Virus record (IMG/VR): IMGVR_UViG_3300021057_000004
Coordinates: 1-49,320 of that record
Origin: a virus
Strand: one strand, 5' to 3'
DNA: 49,320 bases
Below, piece by piece: positions 1 through 7,948 of the stretch; positions within the stretch are counted from its first letter, which is position 1; each line of letters begins with the position of its first letter. A model generated the notes under the pieces. It had not been told where the DNA came from and searched no databases. It saw only the letters and a list, made by a program, of their open reading frames with translations. The position numbers and the translations under genes are program-made.

Positions 1-127
1 GCGATCACGCCGGAGCAGCAGGCGGCCTTTGCGAAGTCCGAGTTTGATCGCGCGTCGCGTCTCGGGCCGATCCAAGAAGAACTGCTGCAGAAGCAGCTGG
101 ACCTCATTCGCTCTGGCGGTGCGGCTA
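1..127. repeat. Left copy of 127-bp terminal direct repeat
   Basis: Bases 1-127 are identical to 49194-49320 and stay in the same reading frame across the join. An exact overlap of 127 bp is what a k=127 assembler leaves on a circular contig, so this is more likely an assembly overlap than a biological terminal repeat. It shows the genome is circular or circularly permuted, with a true length of 49,193 bp. Confidence 0.95.
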
Positions 128-693
128 CCCCAGAGCAGGAAGCCAGGATCAAGGCCGGGACGGATGCGGCCATATCGGCAGGATCGTCCGACATCGACGC
201 GAGCACTCAGAGGGGGCTTGGCCTCATTGCCGATGAACTCGCGAATGCCCGCGGCCTGCGACTGTCCGACTCCCCGATCAAGGGCGAGGCAGCATTGCTT
301 GCGCGTGAGGGAGAGATCCAGAAGGGTTCCCTCGTCAAGAACCTACGTGCGGCCGAGGCTTCGGCGAAGCTCAACTACCCGCTTGCGGTGCAGCAGTTGC
401 AGAGCGGCATCAACCTGAGTACGCAGAACGTGGCGGATGCGGCGAAGCAGTTCCAGGCCGAACTTCGGCAGCGTGCGTTCAACAACCGCTTGCTGCTCAG
501 TGGGCAAACGAGCAGCACCGGGCTTGGGCTGGCGAGCGTCGGTAGTGGCGCTGGGGTCGGCACCTTGAGTGCGTTGTCCGGCGTGCGATCCGCGAACACG
601 ACCAGAACAGGCACGTCATTCGACCCGGCTGCGTACCTCCAAGGAATAGGCAGTTTGGCGCGCGGGATCGGCATGGCCGGGCGGGGGTGGTAA
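1..693 (+). CDS. Virion internal/ejection-type protein, 3' part (5' part at 48963-49320)
   Basis: The frame is open from base 1 to the TAA at 691-693 and continues the frame that starts at ATG 48963. Joined across the circle it encodes 307 residues. The N-terminal part is Gln/Glu/Ala-rich and predicted helical, with coiled-coil character. The C-terminal third is rich in Gly, Ser and Ala and ends with a glycine-rich tail. It precedes two larger helical proteins and follows the fibre genes, which is where short-tailed phages keep internal virion or DNA-ejection proteins. No domain is recognised, so the role is inferred from position and composition only. The smaller frames inside it are shadows. 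Confidence 0.8.
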   Translation, partial: AITPEQQAAFAKSEFDRASRLGPIQEELLQKQLDLIRSGGAATPEQEARIKAGTDAAISAGSSDIDASTQRGLGLIADELANARGLRLSDSPIKGEAALLAREGEIQKGSLVKNLRAAEASAKLNYPLAVQQLQSGINLSTQNVADAAKQFQAELRQRAFNNRLLLSGQTSSTGLGLASVGSGAGVGTLSALSGVRSANTTRTGTSFDPAAYLQGIGSLARGIGMAGRGW

Positions 694-2255
694 TGACAGT
701 CCTATACGACGAGAAGCAACTATTCCCTGGCGAGAGTGCATCTTCGGGTTCGCTTCTGACCGCGCCCGCATCCCAGACAGGTATCGGCATGGCGCCAGCA
801 CAGCCCGACCCGGTCAAGGATGCCTATTCGAAGATGTCCGGTTCCCAAGAGTTCTTCACGCGCCTTGCCGAATTCGGCGCTGGCGTGACCGGGCAACCCT
901 CGCCGCTCGTTGCCGAGATCGAGACCAAGCGCAAGGCGAAGCTCACGCAACTGCAGGAGCTCAAGGAAACTGTGAGCGCCCTGGAGCACGGTATCGAGAT
1001 GCGCAAGGGCATGAGCGCGGAGGACGCCGCAGCCTTCGACGAGGCCTACGGCAACAAGCTGGAGGCCATTCAGCCCGGCATGAAGCAGACGTTCACGGCT
1101 CTCGCGAAGAAGCCGGACATGCTCACGCAGTTCAAGGAATACGCCCAATACCTGCCAGAACCGATCCAAGTGATGATGAAGTCGAACTCGAAAGAGTTCC
1201 TGCGCTTCGCAGGCACCGCGGAAGGCATGAAAGTGCTGGTCGACGCCAAGGACAAGTCCGACCTTCGATTGGCAACGAAGAAAGTGCAGACCGCGCTGCT
1301 CGGACTGGACCAGTTCGTGCCGGCCGACAAGCTGAAGGCCATCAAGGCGGACAACGTCATCACTGCCTCCGAGGTGCTGGAAATCCAGCAGTACCTCCCG
1401 GACCAGGTGAAGCTCTCCGAGGCGCAGGTCGACTCGATCAAGCGCAACGACAGGGTGTTCTGGGAAGGCCTCGGCGTGCTGCACGGGCCGAAGGAGCAGG
1501 AATTGCTGGTCGATCGCGCGAAGCGAGCAGGCAGGCCGCCCGATGAGCCGAAAACTCAGACGATCGCCGGGAAGGTCTACCAGTGGGATCCAGACAAGAC
1601 GATCACCGGCACGCGGCTCGGCACCGACACGCGGTATGTCGAGCTCGGCCCGGTCAAGGAACCAGGGAAGCCCGGCGGCATCGACCCGCAGATCGTCAAC
1701 GTGGAGCTCAAGGTCTCGGACGACTACAGGCAGGACTCGAAGAAGTTCTCGGAGCGTCGACCGCTCTTCGAATCCACGACCGACTACATGGCGAACCGGG
1801 ATAAGGACAAGACGTCGGCCGGCGATGCGGCGCTCATGTTCGCCTACGCGAAGATGCGCGACCCGAACGACCGGATCGCTGTGTCCGACATCAAGGACCT
1901 GCACAAGCTCGGCAACATCTTCGAGCGCATCGGGGTCAGCGTCGCCGGAGTCCTCGACAAAGGTCAGACGATTCCCGACCGCGTGGCGCAGGATATGTAC
2001 GCCGAGATCCGGCGCAACTTCACCGAGCTCAACCGTGCGCAAGGCAAGCTGGAGAAGACGTACCGCAACAAGATCAAGGCCTACGGCGGGGACGAGAGTA
2101 GGGTGCTCGGCGAAGGTCTGCATGTTCGCGACCTGGAGCGCCGCGGTTCTGCCAAGGCGGCGCTTGGGACCGTCATTCAGCGTGGCGGCAAGTCTTGGAA
2201 GGTGGTCGGCCACGACAAGGACGGTGAGCCGCTGGTGGAGGAGGTCCGGCAATAA
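693..2255 (+). CDS. Putative internal virion protein (520 aa)
   Basis: ATG 693 overlaps the preceding TAA by one base (TAATG) and follows a G-rich stretch. A GTG at 687 is possible but less likely. The product is Lys/Glu/Gln-rich and mostly helical, with a middle coiled-coil region around residues 70-110. A segment near residues 370-395 reading AGDAALMFAYAKMRDP resembles a motif found in many phage structural proteins of unknown role. It overlaps the next gene by 3 bp and sits between two other putative ejection proteins. I infer a virion protein released with DNA. No catalytic domain is visible. Confidence 0.75.
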   Translation: MTVLYDEKQLFPGESASSGSLLTAPASQTGIGMAPAQPDPVKDAYSKMSGSQEFFTRLAEFGAGVTGQPSPLVAEIETKRKAKLTQLQELKETVSALEHGIEMRKGMSAEDAAAFDEAYGNKLEAIQPGMKQTFTALAKKPDMLTQFKEYAQYLPEPIQVMMKSNSKEFLRFAGTAEGMKVLVDAKDKSDLRLATKKVQTALLGLDQFVPADKLKAIKADNVITASEVLEIQQYLPDQVKLSEAQVDSIKRNDRVFWEGLGVLHGPKEQELLVDRAKRAGRPPDEPKTQTIAGKVYQWDPDKTITGTRLGTDTRYVELGPVKEPGKPGGIDPQIVNVELKVSDDYRQDSKKFSERRPLFESTTDYMANRDKDKTSAGDAALMFAYAKMRDPNDRIAVSDIKDLHKLGNIFERIGVSVAGVLDKGQTIPDRVAQDMYAEIRRNFTELNRAQGKLEKTYRNKIKAYGGDESRVLGEGLHVRDLERRGSAKAALGTVIQRGGKSWKVVGHDKDGEPLVEEVRQ

Positions 2256-4921
2256 TGGCTGGCGTTCGCCTCGACTCCATCCCTGACAGCACTGGCGCCA
2301 TGCGGCTTTCGGACATCCCGGGAACTCCGGCCGAGTCATCGCTCGCCTCGAACCTAGCGAAGATCGACGCGCAGGAGAGTGGGGGCAAGGTCGAGGAACC
2401 GAGCACCATCGCCTACCTCTACAACCGGCTCAAGAAGGGCGTAGCCGGGTTCATGGGGCTGCCCGGGGACGTCTACCAGTTGATGCGCCCTACGCCGAAA
2501 TCCATGTTCGAGCGGGCGAACCGGGAGGTCATGACCGAGGAGGAACGGGCAGCGCTGCGGGAGGAAGCCGGCCTGCGGGCAATCCGCCCTCCGTCCTTCG
2601 CGGACAAGCCGATCGCCACGACCGAGGACTACCGCGGGGTCCTGAACTACGACCCGGCCATGCGGACTTCCAGCGATCTCAAGCGCTATGCCGGCGGTGT
2701 CTTGGAGATGGCTGGCGCTGGCGGACCCTTCGGACTGACCATGCGGGCGAAGAACATCCCGTCGCTCATCGCTTCGACAGGAGGCTCAGGAATAGGCCTG
2801 GAGGCAGGCGGCGACGTGGCAACGGGGATGGGCTTGGACAGGCAGGCCGGCGAGGCTGTGGGCGCTCTGGCGGGCGGCGTGACCACGGCACTGACCCCGA
2901 ACGCCGTGACCGGGGTAAGCGGTGCCGTTAAGCGCCGGTTCAGCGCTGACGCGAACAGGGTCGCCGGGGAGGAGCAGGCGGCGGCCGAGATCGCCAAGCA
3001 GCTTGAGACCTACCCGCGGGCCAAGGAAAACATTCAGCGCAGTGTCGAGATTTCGGACGAAGTCCCGGGGTTCAGCCCGTCCCTGCCAGCCCGCAGCAAT
3101 GCGCCGGGCCTGCTCGCCGAGGAGCGCCGGATGGCCGCAGCGTCGACCGAATCCCTGAACCGCCAGGTCACGAACATCGAGTCGAACCTGAAGGCGATCT
3201 CGGAGTACGTCGACACGAAGTTCCCGATGGGCACGGGGGAGCCAGCCGTAACCCGGGTGAAGCGCCTGCAGGGCATGTCCATGCAGCGCCTTGAGGGAAT
3301 GAAAACCGCCGTCGACGAGAAGCTCGACGACGCTGTGCGGGTGTTCGAATCCAACCCATCGAACTTCGAAAACGGCAACCGACTCAGGGACCTGTTCTTC
3401 AAGCAAAAGGAAGTCTATTCCGGCATCCGGTCGCAGAAGTACCAGGAAGTGTACGAGGCGGCAGCGAAAGCCGGGGTCAGGGCGAACATCGACGACGCGG
3501 TGAGCTACGTCGACGACGTGCTCAAGTCGGAGATGAACGCCTATCAGCAGTCGGACATCCCGGCTGTTTTCCGCCAGATCAAGCAGAAGTTCGCCAAGGA
3601 GGCGAGCGATGAGCCACGCATCAAGACGACTCCGACAGGCAAGAAAATCAAGCTCTACGACACGGGCGGGAAAAAAGAACCGGCCGACATCTCGTTCGAA
3701 GAGCTCCACTCCCTTTATAAGCGGGCTAATTCGGATCTGGCTTCACTTCGCGGGTCGACTGCGCCGGACAAGGATTTCCGCATCAAGCTCCTCGAAGACC
3801 TGAAAACGATCCTGCGCAGCAAGATCGAGGGGTTCGAGCAGTCCGGGTTCGGGGAGGTCGCGGTGAAGCTGAAAGAGGCGAATCGCTTCCACGCCGATGA
3901 GTATGTGCCGCGCTTCAAGCAAGGCTTCGGCTCGGACATCGCAGCCAAGTACGCATCCGGCGAGTTTCGGACCCCGGACCAGCTGGTCACTTCGCTCATC
4001 ACCAAGGCCAACAACACCCAGGCGGCCAAGGACTTCAAGCTCCTCTTCGACGAGACGCCGGAAGCATGGAACGCGCTGCGTGCGGGGTATCTGGACGAGC
4101 TCTATCGCAACGGCAACGTCATCGGCAAGGACGGCCGCATCAATCAGAAAGCCCTCGATACGTTCATGCGCAAGCATGAGCCGACGCTCGCCGAGTTCCC
4201 CCAAGTCAAGAGCGAACTGCAGCGCCTTGCCGTGGACAACGAGGCGCTTCTCGCCCGCAGAGCCCAGATCGTCGCTGCCGAGAAGAAGCGTGCTGCGGGC
4301 GACCTGTTTCGCCTGTTCCAGGGACGCGAGCCGGTCGAGGTGCTGGGCGAGGCGACGACCAACCCGAACGCCATGCGGGTGCTTTCAATGATCGCAAAGC
4401 GCGACACGGGCATGTCGAACGGCCTGGCGCGCGGGATCGCCGAGCACGTGGTTTCGCAGCCCGATCCGGCAGCGTTCCTGGCCCAGAACTACGCAGCCAT
4501 CGAGGCCGGCCTGAAGCCGCTCGGCAAGGGCCACATGCGCAACCTCCAGACGGCCGTGGAGGCTATGGCGATCAACAGCCGGAGCGTCCCGCCGACGAAC
4601 ATCAACGCTGCCAGCGTGCTCCCCGACTCTGTGGCAGCGAAGCTGGGGAGCTCCCCGCGGGCGATCATCAGCCACGCCCTGAACGTGGAGCGCGGACGCA
4701 GCGGGCCGATGCAGGAGGGCGCCGCCTTCCTCGGGCGCTGGTTCGACAAGCTGCGACGTGAGCACAAGGCTGTGGCGATGGAAGCGGCCTTCTACGACCC
4801 GGAAGTCGCGCGAACGATGGCGCTGGTTGTCGCGAACCCTGGCAACGAGAAGGCACGGATGGATTTTGTGCAGCAGATGACCGCTCTTGGAGTTCGGGCG
4901 GAAGTCGCTGGGCAGCAATGA
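2255..4921 (+). CDS. Large putative DNA-ejection/internal virion protein (888 aa)
   Basis: This is the largest protein of the genome. Its start overlaps the previous stop (TAATG) and its TGA overlaps the next ATG (ATGA). Residues about 145-220 form a glycine/alanine-rich segment of alternating hydrophobic runs (GAGGPFGLTM, GSGIGLEAGGD, GALAGGVTTAL) that could insert into or cross a membrane. The rest is charged and helical. Large proteins with an amphipathic or membrane-active stretch at this map position are typical ejection proteins forming a channel across the envelope of Gram-negative hosts. I see no lysozyme or transglycosylase motif, so the assignment is by size, position and composition. 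Confidence 0.7.
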   Translation: MAGVRLDSIPDSTGAMRLSDIPGTPAESSLASNLAKIDAQESGGKVEEPSTIAYLYNRLKKGVAGFMGLPGDVYQLMRPTPKSMFERANREVMTEEERAALREEAGLRAIRPPSFADKPIATTEDYRGVLNYDPAMRTSSDLKRYAGGVLEMAGAGGPFGLTMRAKNIPSLIASTGGSGIGLEAGGDVATGMGLDRQAGEAVGALAGGVTTALTPNAVTGVSGAVKRRFSADANRVAGEEQAAAEIAKQLETYPRAKENIQRSVEISDEVPGFSPSLPARSNAPGLLAEERRMAAASTESLNRQVTNIESNLKAISEYVDTKFPMGTGEPAVTRVKRLQGMSMQRLEGMKTAVDEKLDDAVRVFESNPSNFENGNRLRDLFFKQKEVYSGIRSQKYQEVYEAAAKAGVRANIDDAVSYVDDVLKSEMNAYQQSDIPAVFRQIKQKFAKEASDEPRIKTTPTGKKIKLYDTGGKKEPADISFEELHSLYKRANSDLASLRGSTAPDKDFRIKLLEDLKTILRSKIEGFEQSGFGEVAVKLKEANRFHADEYVPRFKQGFGSDIAAKYASGEFRTPDQLVTSLITKANNTQAAKDFKLLFDETPEAWNALRAGYLDELYRNGNVIGKDGRINQKALDTFMRKHEPTLAEFPQVKSELQRLAVDNEALLARRAQIVAAEKKRAAGDLFRLFQGREPVEVLGEATTNPNAMRVLSMIAKRDTGMSNGLARGIAEHVVSQPDPAAFLAQNYAAIEAGLKPLGKGHMRNLQTAVEAMAINSRSVPPTNINAASVLPDSVAAKLGSSPRAIISHALNVERGRSGPMQEGAAFLGRWFDKLRREHKAVAMEAAFYDPEVARTMALVVANPGNEKARMDFVQQMTALGVRAEVAGQQ

Positions 4922-5184
4922 GCGTCGACAACGATCCTTCCTTCTGGAAATGGGTCGCTGGCGCGCTCCTATCCGCAGGAGGCGCCGTGTGGGGATTCCT
5001 GAAATATCTGGACGGACGGTTCGACAAAAAGGCCGACAAGCACACCGTCAACAACCAACTCAGCGCGATCACGAACGAAATCGGAGTCCTGCGCGGGACT
5101 CAGGCAAAAATCTTCGACCAGATCCGCGAGAACGAGCAACGTGCCCAGGACAGATACGAGCGCTTGATGGAGCAACTGAAATGA
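4918..5184 (+). CDS. Small membrane-anchored coiled-coil protein, candidate inner-membrane spanin
   Basis: Eighty-eight residues. One hydrophobic segment (about residues 10-30, starting WKWVAGALLSAGG) is followed by a charged helical domain with heptad-like spacing (NNQLSAITNEIGVLRGTQ). It overlaps its neighbours by 4 bp on both sides (ATGA) and directly precedes a tiny lipoprotein, a holin-like gene and an endolysin. A membrane anchor plus coiled coil followed by a lipoprotein is the layout of an i-spanin/o-spanin pair. At 88 aa it is short for an i-spanin, and a class III holin-like role is an alternative. Confidence 0.6.
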   Translation: MSVDNDPSFWKWVAGALLSAGGAVWGFLKYLDGRFDKKADKHTVNNQLSAITNEIGVLRGTQAKIFDQIRENEQRAQDRYERLMEQLK

Positions 5185-5330
5185 AACTTCTCCTGGTGTT
5201 TGCGGCGTTGGTGGTCCTGACCGGCTGTGCTTCGGCAGGCGGGTTCAACGGTCTGTGCGCCTTCATGATGGTGGGTCAGAACGAGCAGGGCGCCACCTTC
5301 GTCCGCGTGCAGTGCAAGGGGAGCGAGTAA
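5181..5330 (+). CDS. Tiny outer-membrane lipoprotein, candidate o-spanin
   Basis: Forty-nine codons. The N-terminus is a short signal peptide ending in a lipobox (LTGC, acylated Cys at residue 15), leaving a mature part of about 35 residues with two more cysteines. It starts inside the stop of the coiled-coil gene (ATGA) and its TAA overlaps the next ATG. Together with the 4918 gene it would span the periplasm in the last step of lysis. It lacks the proline richness common in o-spanins, so the function is inferred from pairing and position. Confidence 0.6.
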   Translation: MKLLLVFAALVVLTGCASAGGFNGLCAFMMVGQNEQGATFVRVQCKGSE

Positions 5331-5869
5331 TGGCACCGCTTGCGCCTCTTTTCGCTGGGGTACTTGCCGAGCTCGCGAAGAACGGCCTTGGCGTGCTCGC
5401 CAAGGCGATCGAGGCCAAGGGAAAGGAAGTCGTCGAGGAGAAGCTGGGCGTCAAGATCCCGGACGACCCAGCGAAGCTATCCCCGGAGCTCCTGCAGCAG
5501 CTTCAGATAAAGCAGATGGAGCACGAGGAGTTTCTGGTCGACGCAGCGCTGGAGGAAACGAAGGCGTTTCTGGAGGATCGCAAGGACGCCAGAGCCCGGG
5601 ACGTCGAGTTCATCAAGGCGGGGAAGAATAACGTCCGCGGCGATTTCCTGGCCTATGGAGCGATCGGCTCGCTATTCGTCACCATCCTGCTCCTCTTTCT
5701 CGTGAAGGTCCCAGCCGAGTCTCGTGACATCCTGCTCATCGTCCTAGGCGGTCTCATCGTGATCGTGAAGGACGTCTACGGATTCGAGTTCGGGTCTAGC
5801 AAGGATTCAGCGCGGCAGCAGCAGGCGATCGTCGACACGCTGCGCAATGGCAATGGCGCTGGTCACTGA
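5330..5869 (+). CDS. Holin-like membrane protein (179 aa)
   Basis: ATG 5330 shares its A with the preceding TAA, so I prefer it to earlier in-frame codons. The N-terminal 100 residues are amphipathic and charged. Two adjacent hydrophobic segments (about 108-128 and 134-153, joined by a short VPAESRD turn) form a membrane hairpin, followed by DVYGFEFGSS and a polar tail. A soluble helical part before a membrane hairpin, immediately before an endolysin, matches phage holins of the 3TM/GTA-release type in general design. It overlaps the endolysin gene by 23 bp. Confidence 0.65.
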   Translation: MAPLAPLFAGVLAELAKNGLGVLAKAIEAKGKEVVEEKLGVKIPDDPAKLSPELLQQLQIKQMEHEEFLVDAALEETKAFLEDRKDARARDVEFIKAGKNNVRGDFLAYGAIGSLFVTILLLFLVKVPAESRDILLIVLGGLIVIVKDVYGFEFGSSKDSARQQQAIVDTLRNGNGAGH

Positions 5870-6191
5870 GCAAGCCGCCTTCCTGCAGGACGTCGCCAGG
5901 CTAATCCAGTACGCCGCAGACATAGGCTGGACCGTCACGGCCGGCGAGCTCTACCGGACCCCGGAGCAGCAGGCCATCTACGTCAAGACCGGGCGCTCGA
6001 AGACGATGAACTCCTTCCACCTCAAGCGCCTGGCGGTCGATCTCAACTTTTTCAAGGATGGGAAGCTGGTCTACGATGTGACGGCGCTGAAGCCGCTCGG
6101 CACCTTTTGGGAAAGCCTTAGCGAGAAGAACAGCTGGGGCGGAAACTGGAACAGCTTCAAGGACGTCCCGCACTTCGAAAGACGAGCATGA
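5847..6191 (+). CDS. Endolysin, M15-family (VanY-like) metallopeptidase
   Basis: One hundred and fourteen residues, the full length of minimal phage M15 peptidases that cleave peptidoglycan stem peptides. Conserved features are GELYRTPEQQ (33-42), SFHLKRLAVDLNFF (56-69) giving zinc ligands His58 and Asp65, and DVPHFE near the end with His109 as third ligand and the acidic residue beside it. There is no signal peptide, so export depends on the holin just upstream. A second ATG lies two codons downstream. The following HTH gene overlaps by 4 bp. Confidence 0.88.
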   Translation: MAMALVTEQAAFLQDVARLIQYAADIGWTVTAGELYRTPEQQAIYVKTGRSKTMNSFHLKRLAVDLNFFKDGKLVYDVTALKPLGTFWESLSEKNSWGGNWNSFKDVPHFERRA

Positions 6192-6388
6192 ACGACGAAG
6201 AGGTCATTGCCATGCTCAGGCAAAAGGTGAGCGACGCTGGCGGCATTGCTGCATGGTGCCGTTCGGTGGACGCCGACATCAACCCAAGCACGGTATCCTG
6301 CGCGATTACCGGCGCCTTGAAGCATCCGCCAATCTCGATTCTCAACGCCCTAGGGCTGAAACGGGTCGTCAGCTACGAACCGAAGTAG
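6188..6388 (+). CDS. Small Cro/XRE-like HTH protein at the end of the late operon
   Basis: Sixty-six residues, starting in the endolysin stop codon (ATGA). The layout resembles small phage proteins found after lysis genes: a first helix (EEVIAMLRQKVSDAGG), a degenerate HTH (IAAWCRSVDADINPSTVSCAI) and the tail ISILNALGLKRVVSYEPK, where a phrase of the type ILxALGLxRVVxY recurs in that family. It probably binds DNA; the target is unknown. It is the last gene before the rightward terminator. Confidence 0.75.
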   Translation: MNDEEVIAMLRQKVSDAGGIAAWCRSVDADINPSTVSCAITGALKHPPISILNALGLKRVVSYEPK

Positions 6389-6548
6389 GTTCTAAATTCC
6401 TGCTCGTAGCCCCGCAGTTCGCTGCGGTTGTTTAGAACCAAATCTGCCTTAAACGATTGAGAATGAAGAAAATCAGCACTAACCATTTGCTACCGAGGGC
6501 CATTGATTATTCAAGGAAAATGGCCTGCTGATTTAGAACGGTTCTAAA
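6388..6548. other. Inverted GTTCTAAA motif cluster, candidate attP region
   Basis: Four copies of GTTCTAAA lie within 161 bp: GGTTCTAAA at 6388-6396, its inverse TTTAGAACC at 6431-6439, and a 17-bp palindrome TTTAGAACGGTTCTAAA at 6532-6548 made of two more copies. Between them the DNA is AT-rich for this genome and holds another inverted repeat (GGCCATT 6498-6504 with AATGGCC 6519-6525). The cluster lies between the last late gene and the 3' end of the integrase gene, a common attP position. Arm-type or core integrase sites are the simplest reading, but no host attB is available for comparison. Confidence 0.5.
6412..6433 (+). terminator. Rho-independent terminator of the late operon
   Basis: CCGCAG-TTCG-CTGCGG forms a 6-bp perfect stem closed by a TTCG tetraloop, followed by TTGTTT. 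It stands 24 bp after the last rightward late gene. The flanking inverse motifs GGTTCTAAA and TTTAGAACC could extend the stem in RNA. Confidence 0.8.
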
Positions 6549-6554
6549 AAGCGG

Positions 6555-7538
6555 CTACTCGTGCGGGGCGATTGGCGTGCCCTTAGAGCGGCGGTAGATC
6601 GTGGTGGTGGTTTCCTTCGTGTGCCCGAGCAGCTGCTGTGCTCGGCGGATATCGGGGAGATCCGACGCCGTCTTCGCCCGGATGTCGCGGAACTGCCAGT
6701 CTGCATCGCCGCGGGCTGCCCGGAATCTTGCGTTTAGCTGGGCATAGGTGAGCCGCTGGCCGTTCTCGGTGGCGATGACATAGATGCTCTTGATGCGCCT
6801 CGGACGGGCTAGGGCGCGTTCCAGAACGGTCTTCAGGCGGCGCTGGATAAGGATGGGGACCTTGGCGCCGGTCTTCTCCTGGACGATCAGCAACGTGCCT
6901 TCCCGCATGTCCTGGCGTGTCATCTTGAGCAGATCCCCGGGACGCTGGCCGGTGAGGTAGGCGAGCTCCATAGCGTCTTGGAGGATTGGGTCTGCCCTTG
7001 CCAGCACTTCCTCGAACTCGGCGTCTGTGACGTACCGATCGCGCTTACCGAGTTTCCCTATGACCTTCTTCTCGGCCTGACTGAACTTGATGCCGGCGCA
7101 CGGATTCAGGGCTGTGGTCAGGCCTTCCTCACGCGCCCAATTCCACATCGCCGAAAGGATCCGCTTCTCGAAGATCGCCGCCCCTTTCTTGCTGCGGCGC
7201 CGGATGTACTGCTTCACGTGCTTGGGCTCGATCTGCTCCAGGCGCCCCTTCCCGAAGGCTTGCCGCAGGTTGCGCAGGGCGATCTCGTAGTGGCGCTTCG
7301 AGCTAAGGGAGAACGGCTGCTCGTTGACGTACTTCTCGTAGGCGTCCGATACGGGGATGAAGCCGGAACCGATAGACCCGGCTTCGAGCACGGCCCAGCG
7401 GCGCAATGCCTCGGCTTTGTCGCTCCCCAGCGGCGTCTTCTTCCCCGCCGCCTGGTGGTAGTAGTAGACCTTCTGCCCGGAAACCCGGCCCGTCATGTGG
7501 GGCGGTAAGTCCGGGAATCGGCCCTTCGGCCTCCCCAT
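6555..7538 (-). CDS. int: Tyrosine recombinase integrase
   Basis: 327 residues from ATG 7538; an in-frame TTG at 7565 would overlap the upstream gene by 23 bp. The N-terminus (MGRPKGRFPDLPPHM) resembles the start of arm-binding domains of phage integrases. A core-binding SAM-like domain follows, then the catalytic domain: Arg in TGQRPGD, Lys in EKTGAK, QLLGHTKE with the second conserved His, and Tyr in TTTIYRRS. The usual HxxR box reads FRDIRAKTAS, with the first His replaced by Arg. It is the last gene of the long leftward operon and abuts the inverted-motif cluster, fitting an int gene beside attP. Confidence 0.92.
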   Translation of the reverse strand: MGRPKGRFPDLPPHMTGRVSGQKVYYYHQAAGKKTPLGSDKAEALRRWAVLEAGSIGSGFIPVSDAYEKYVNEQPFSLSSKRHYEIALRNLRQAFGKGRLEQIEPKHVKQYIRRRSKKGAAIFEKRILSAMWNWAREEGLTTALNPCAGIKFSQAEKKVIGKLGKRDRYVTDAEFEEVLARADPILQDAMELAYLTGQRPGDLLKMTRQDMREGTLLIVQEKTGAKVPILIQRRLKTVLERALARPRRIKSIYVIATENGQRLTYAQLNARFRAARGDADWQFRDIRAKTASDLPDIRRAQQLLGHTKETTTTIYRRSKGTPIAPHE

Positions 7539-7542
7539 GCCG

Positions 7543-7728
7543 CTATCGTACAGGTCCGAGCTCAAATTCCGGTAGTGGCTTTTCGACCAGGTTACGACTC
7601 ACGACGAGCTCACCGCGGGCATTCTTGCGGTAGGGAATGCTCTGTCGGCGCAGTTCCTCCTCCTGCTTCGCACGGCGGACGTATCCCGTCAGCCGGCGAA
7701 GATCCTCCTCGGTGAGAAACTCGCTCAT
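7543..7728 (-). CDS. DUF4224-type small protein upstream of integrase, excisionase-like
   Basis: Sixty-one residues. The N-terminus MSEFLTEEDLRRLTGYVRR and the SIPYRKNARGELVVSR segment match the DUF4224 pattern of short winged-HTH-like proteins encoded just before phage integrases. The stop is 4 bp from the integrase ATG, so the two are translated together. By position it is a candidate recombination directionality factor. Longer frames reaching upstream are not needed. Confidence 0.8.
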   Translation of the reverse strand: MSEFLTEEDLRRLTGYVRRAKQEEELRRQSIPYRKNARGELVVSRNLVEKPLPEFELGPVR

Positions 7729-7761
7729 CGTGCTAGGCTGGCCGTTCCGCAAGGAGGAAAC

Positions 7762-7917
7762 ATGGACGTGAAAACACACGCGCAGCAGATATACGCAGCC
7801 CTGATCCAGGGATACATCGCAAACAGCGGGCGACAGCCTGGGCCTGCGGAACTTTCTGGATTTGCAAATCTCGCGTGGCAGGCGGCTAACGTTTTCGCAA
7901 GGACGCCTGCGCAGTAG
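7762..7917 (+). CDS. 51-aa orphan gene on the strand opposite to the operon
   Basis: A perfect AAGGAGG lies four bases before ATG 7762. The 51-codon product begins MDVKTHAQQIYAAL and contains RQPGPAELSGFANLAWQAANVF, a helical Gln/Ala-rich composition seen in very small phage proteins of unknown role. It lies in the only sizeable gap of the leftward operon, between 7728 and 7949, and points the other way. No promoter is obvious. It could be expressed from the integrated prophage or by read-through past the late terminator. Confidence 0.65.
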   Translation: MDVKTHAQQIYAALIQGYIANSGRQPGPAELSGFANLAWQAANVFARTPAQ

Positions 7918-7948
7918 CCGAGATGGGCACGCTGTCCGACACGGCGGA

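Noticed and set aside
1-127. Terminal repeat as a packaging direct terminal repeat (T7-like)
   Set aside because: The exact length of 127 bp and its place within a gene fit an assembly overlap better; there is no evidence for physical ends here.
720-2339. Long minus-strand open frame (539 codons)
   Set aside because: Antisense to a coupled gene with good composition; the minus frame is Leu/Arg/Val-rich in a pattern typical of the shadow of a GC-rich gene, without ribosome site or neighbours on that strand.
3340-3356. TTCGAATCC, a T-loop-like string suggestive of a tRNA
   Set aside because: Lies within a coding frame and no cloverleaf arms can be folded around it; the same applies to similar strings near 1780. 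No tRNA was found.
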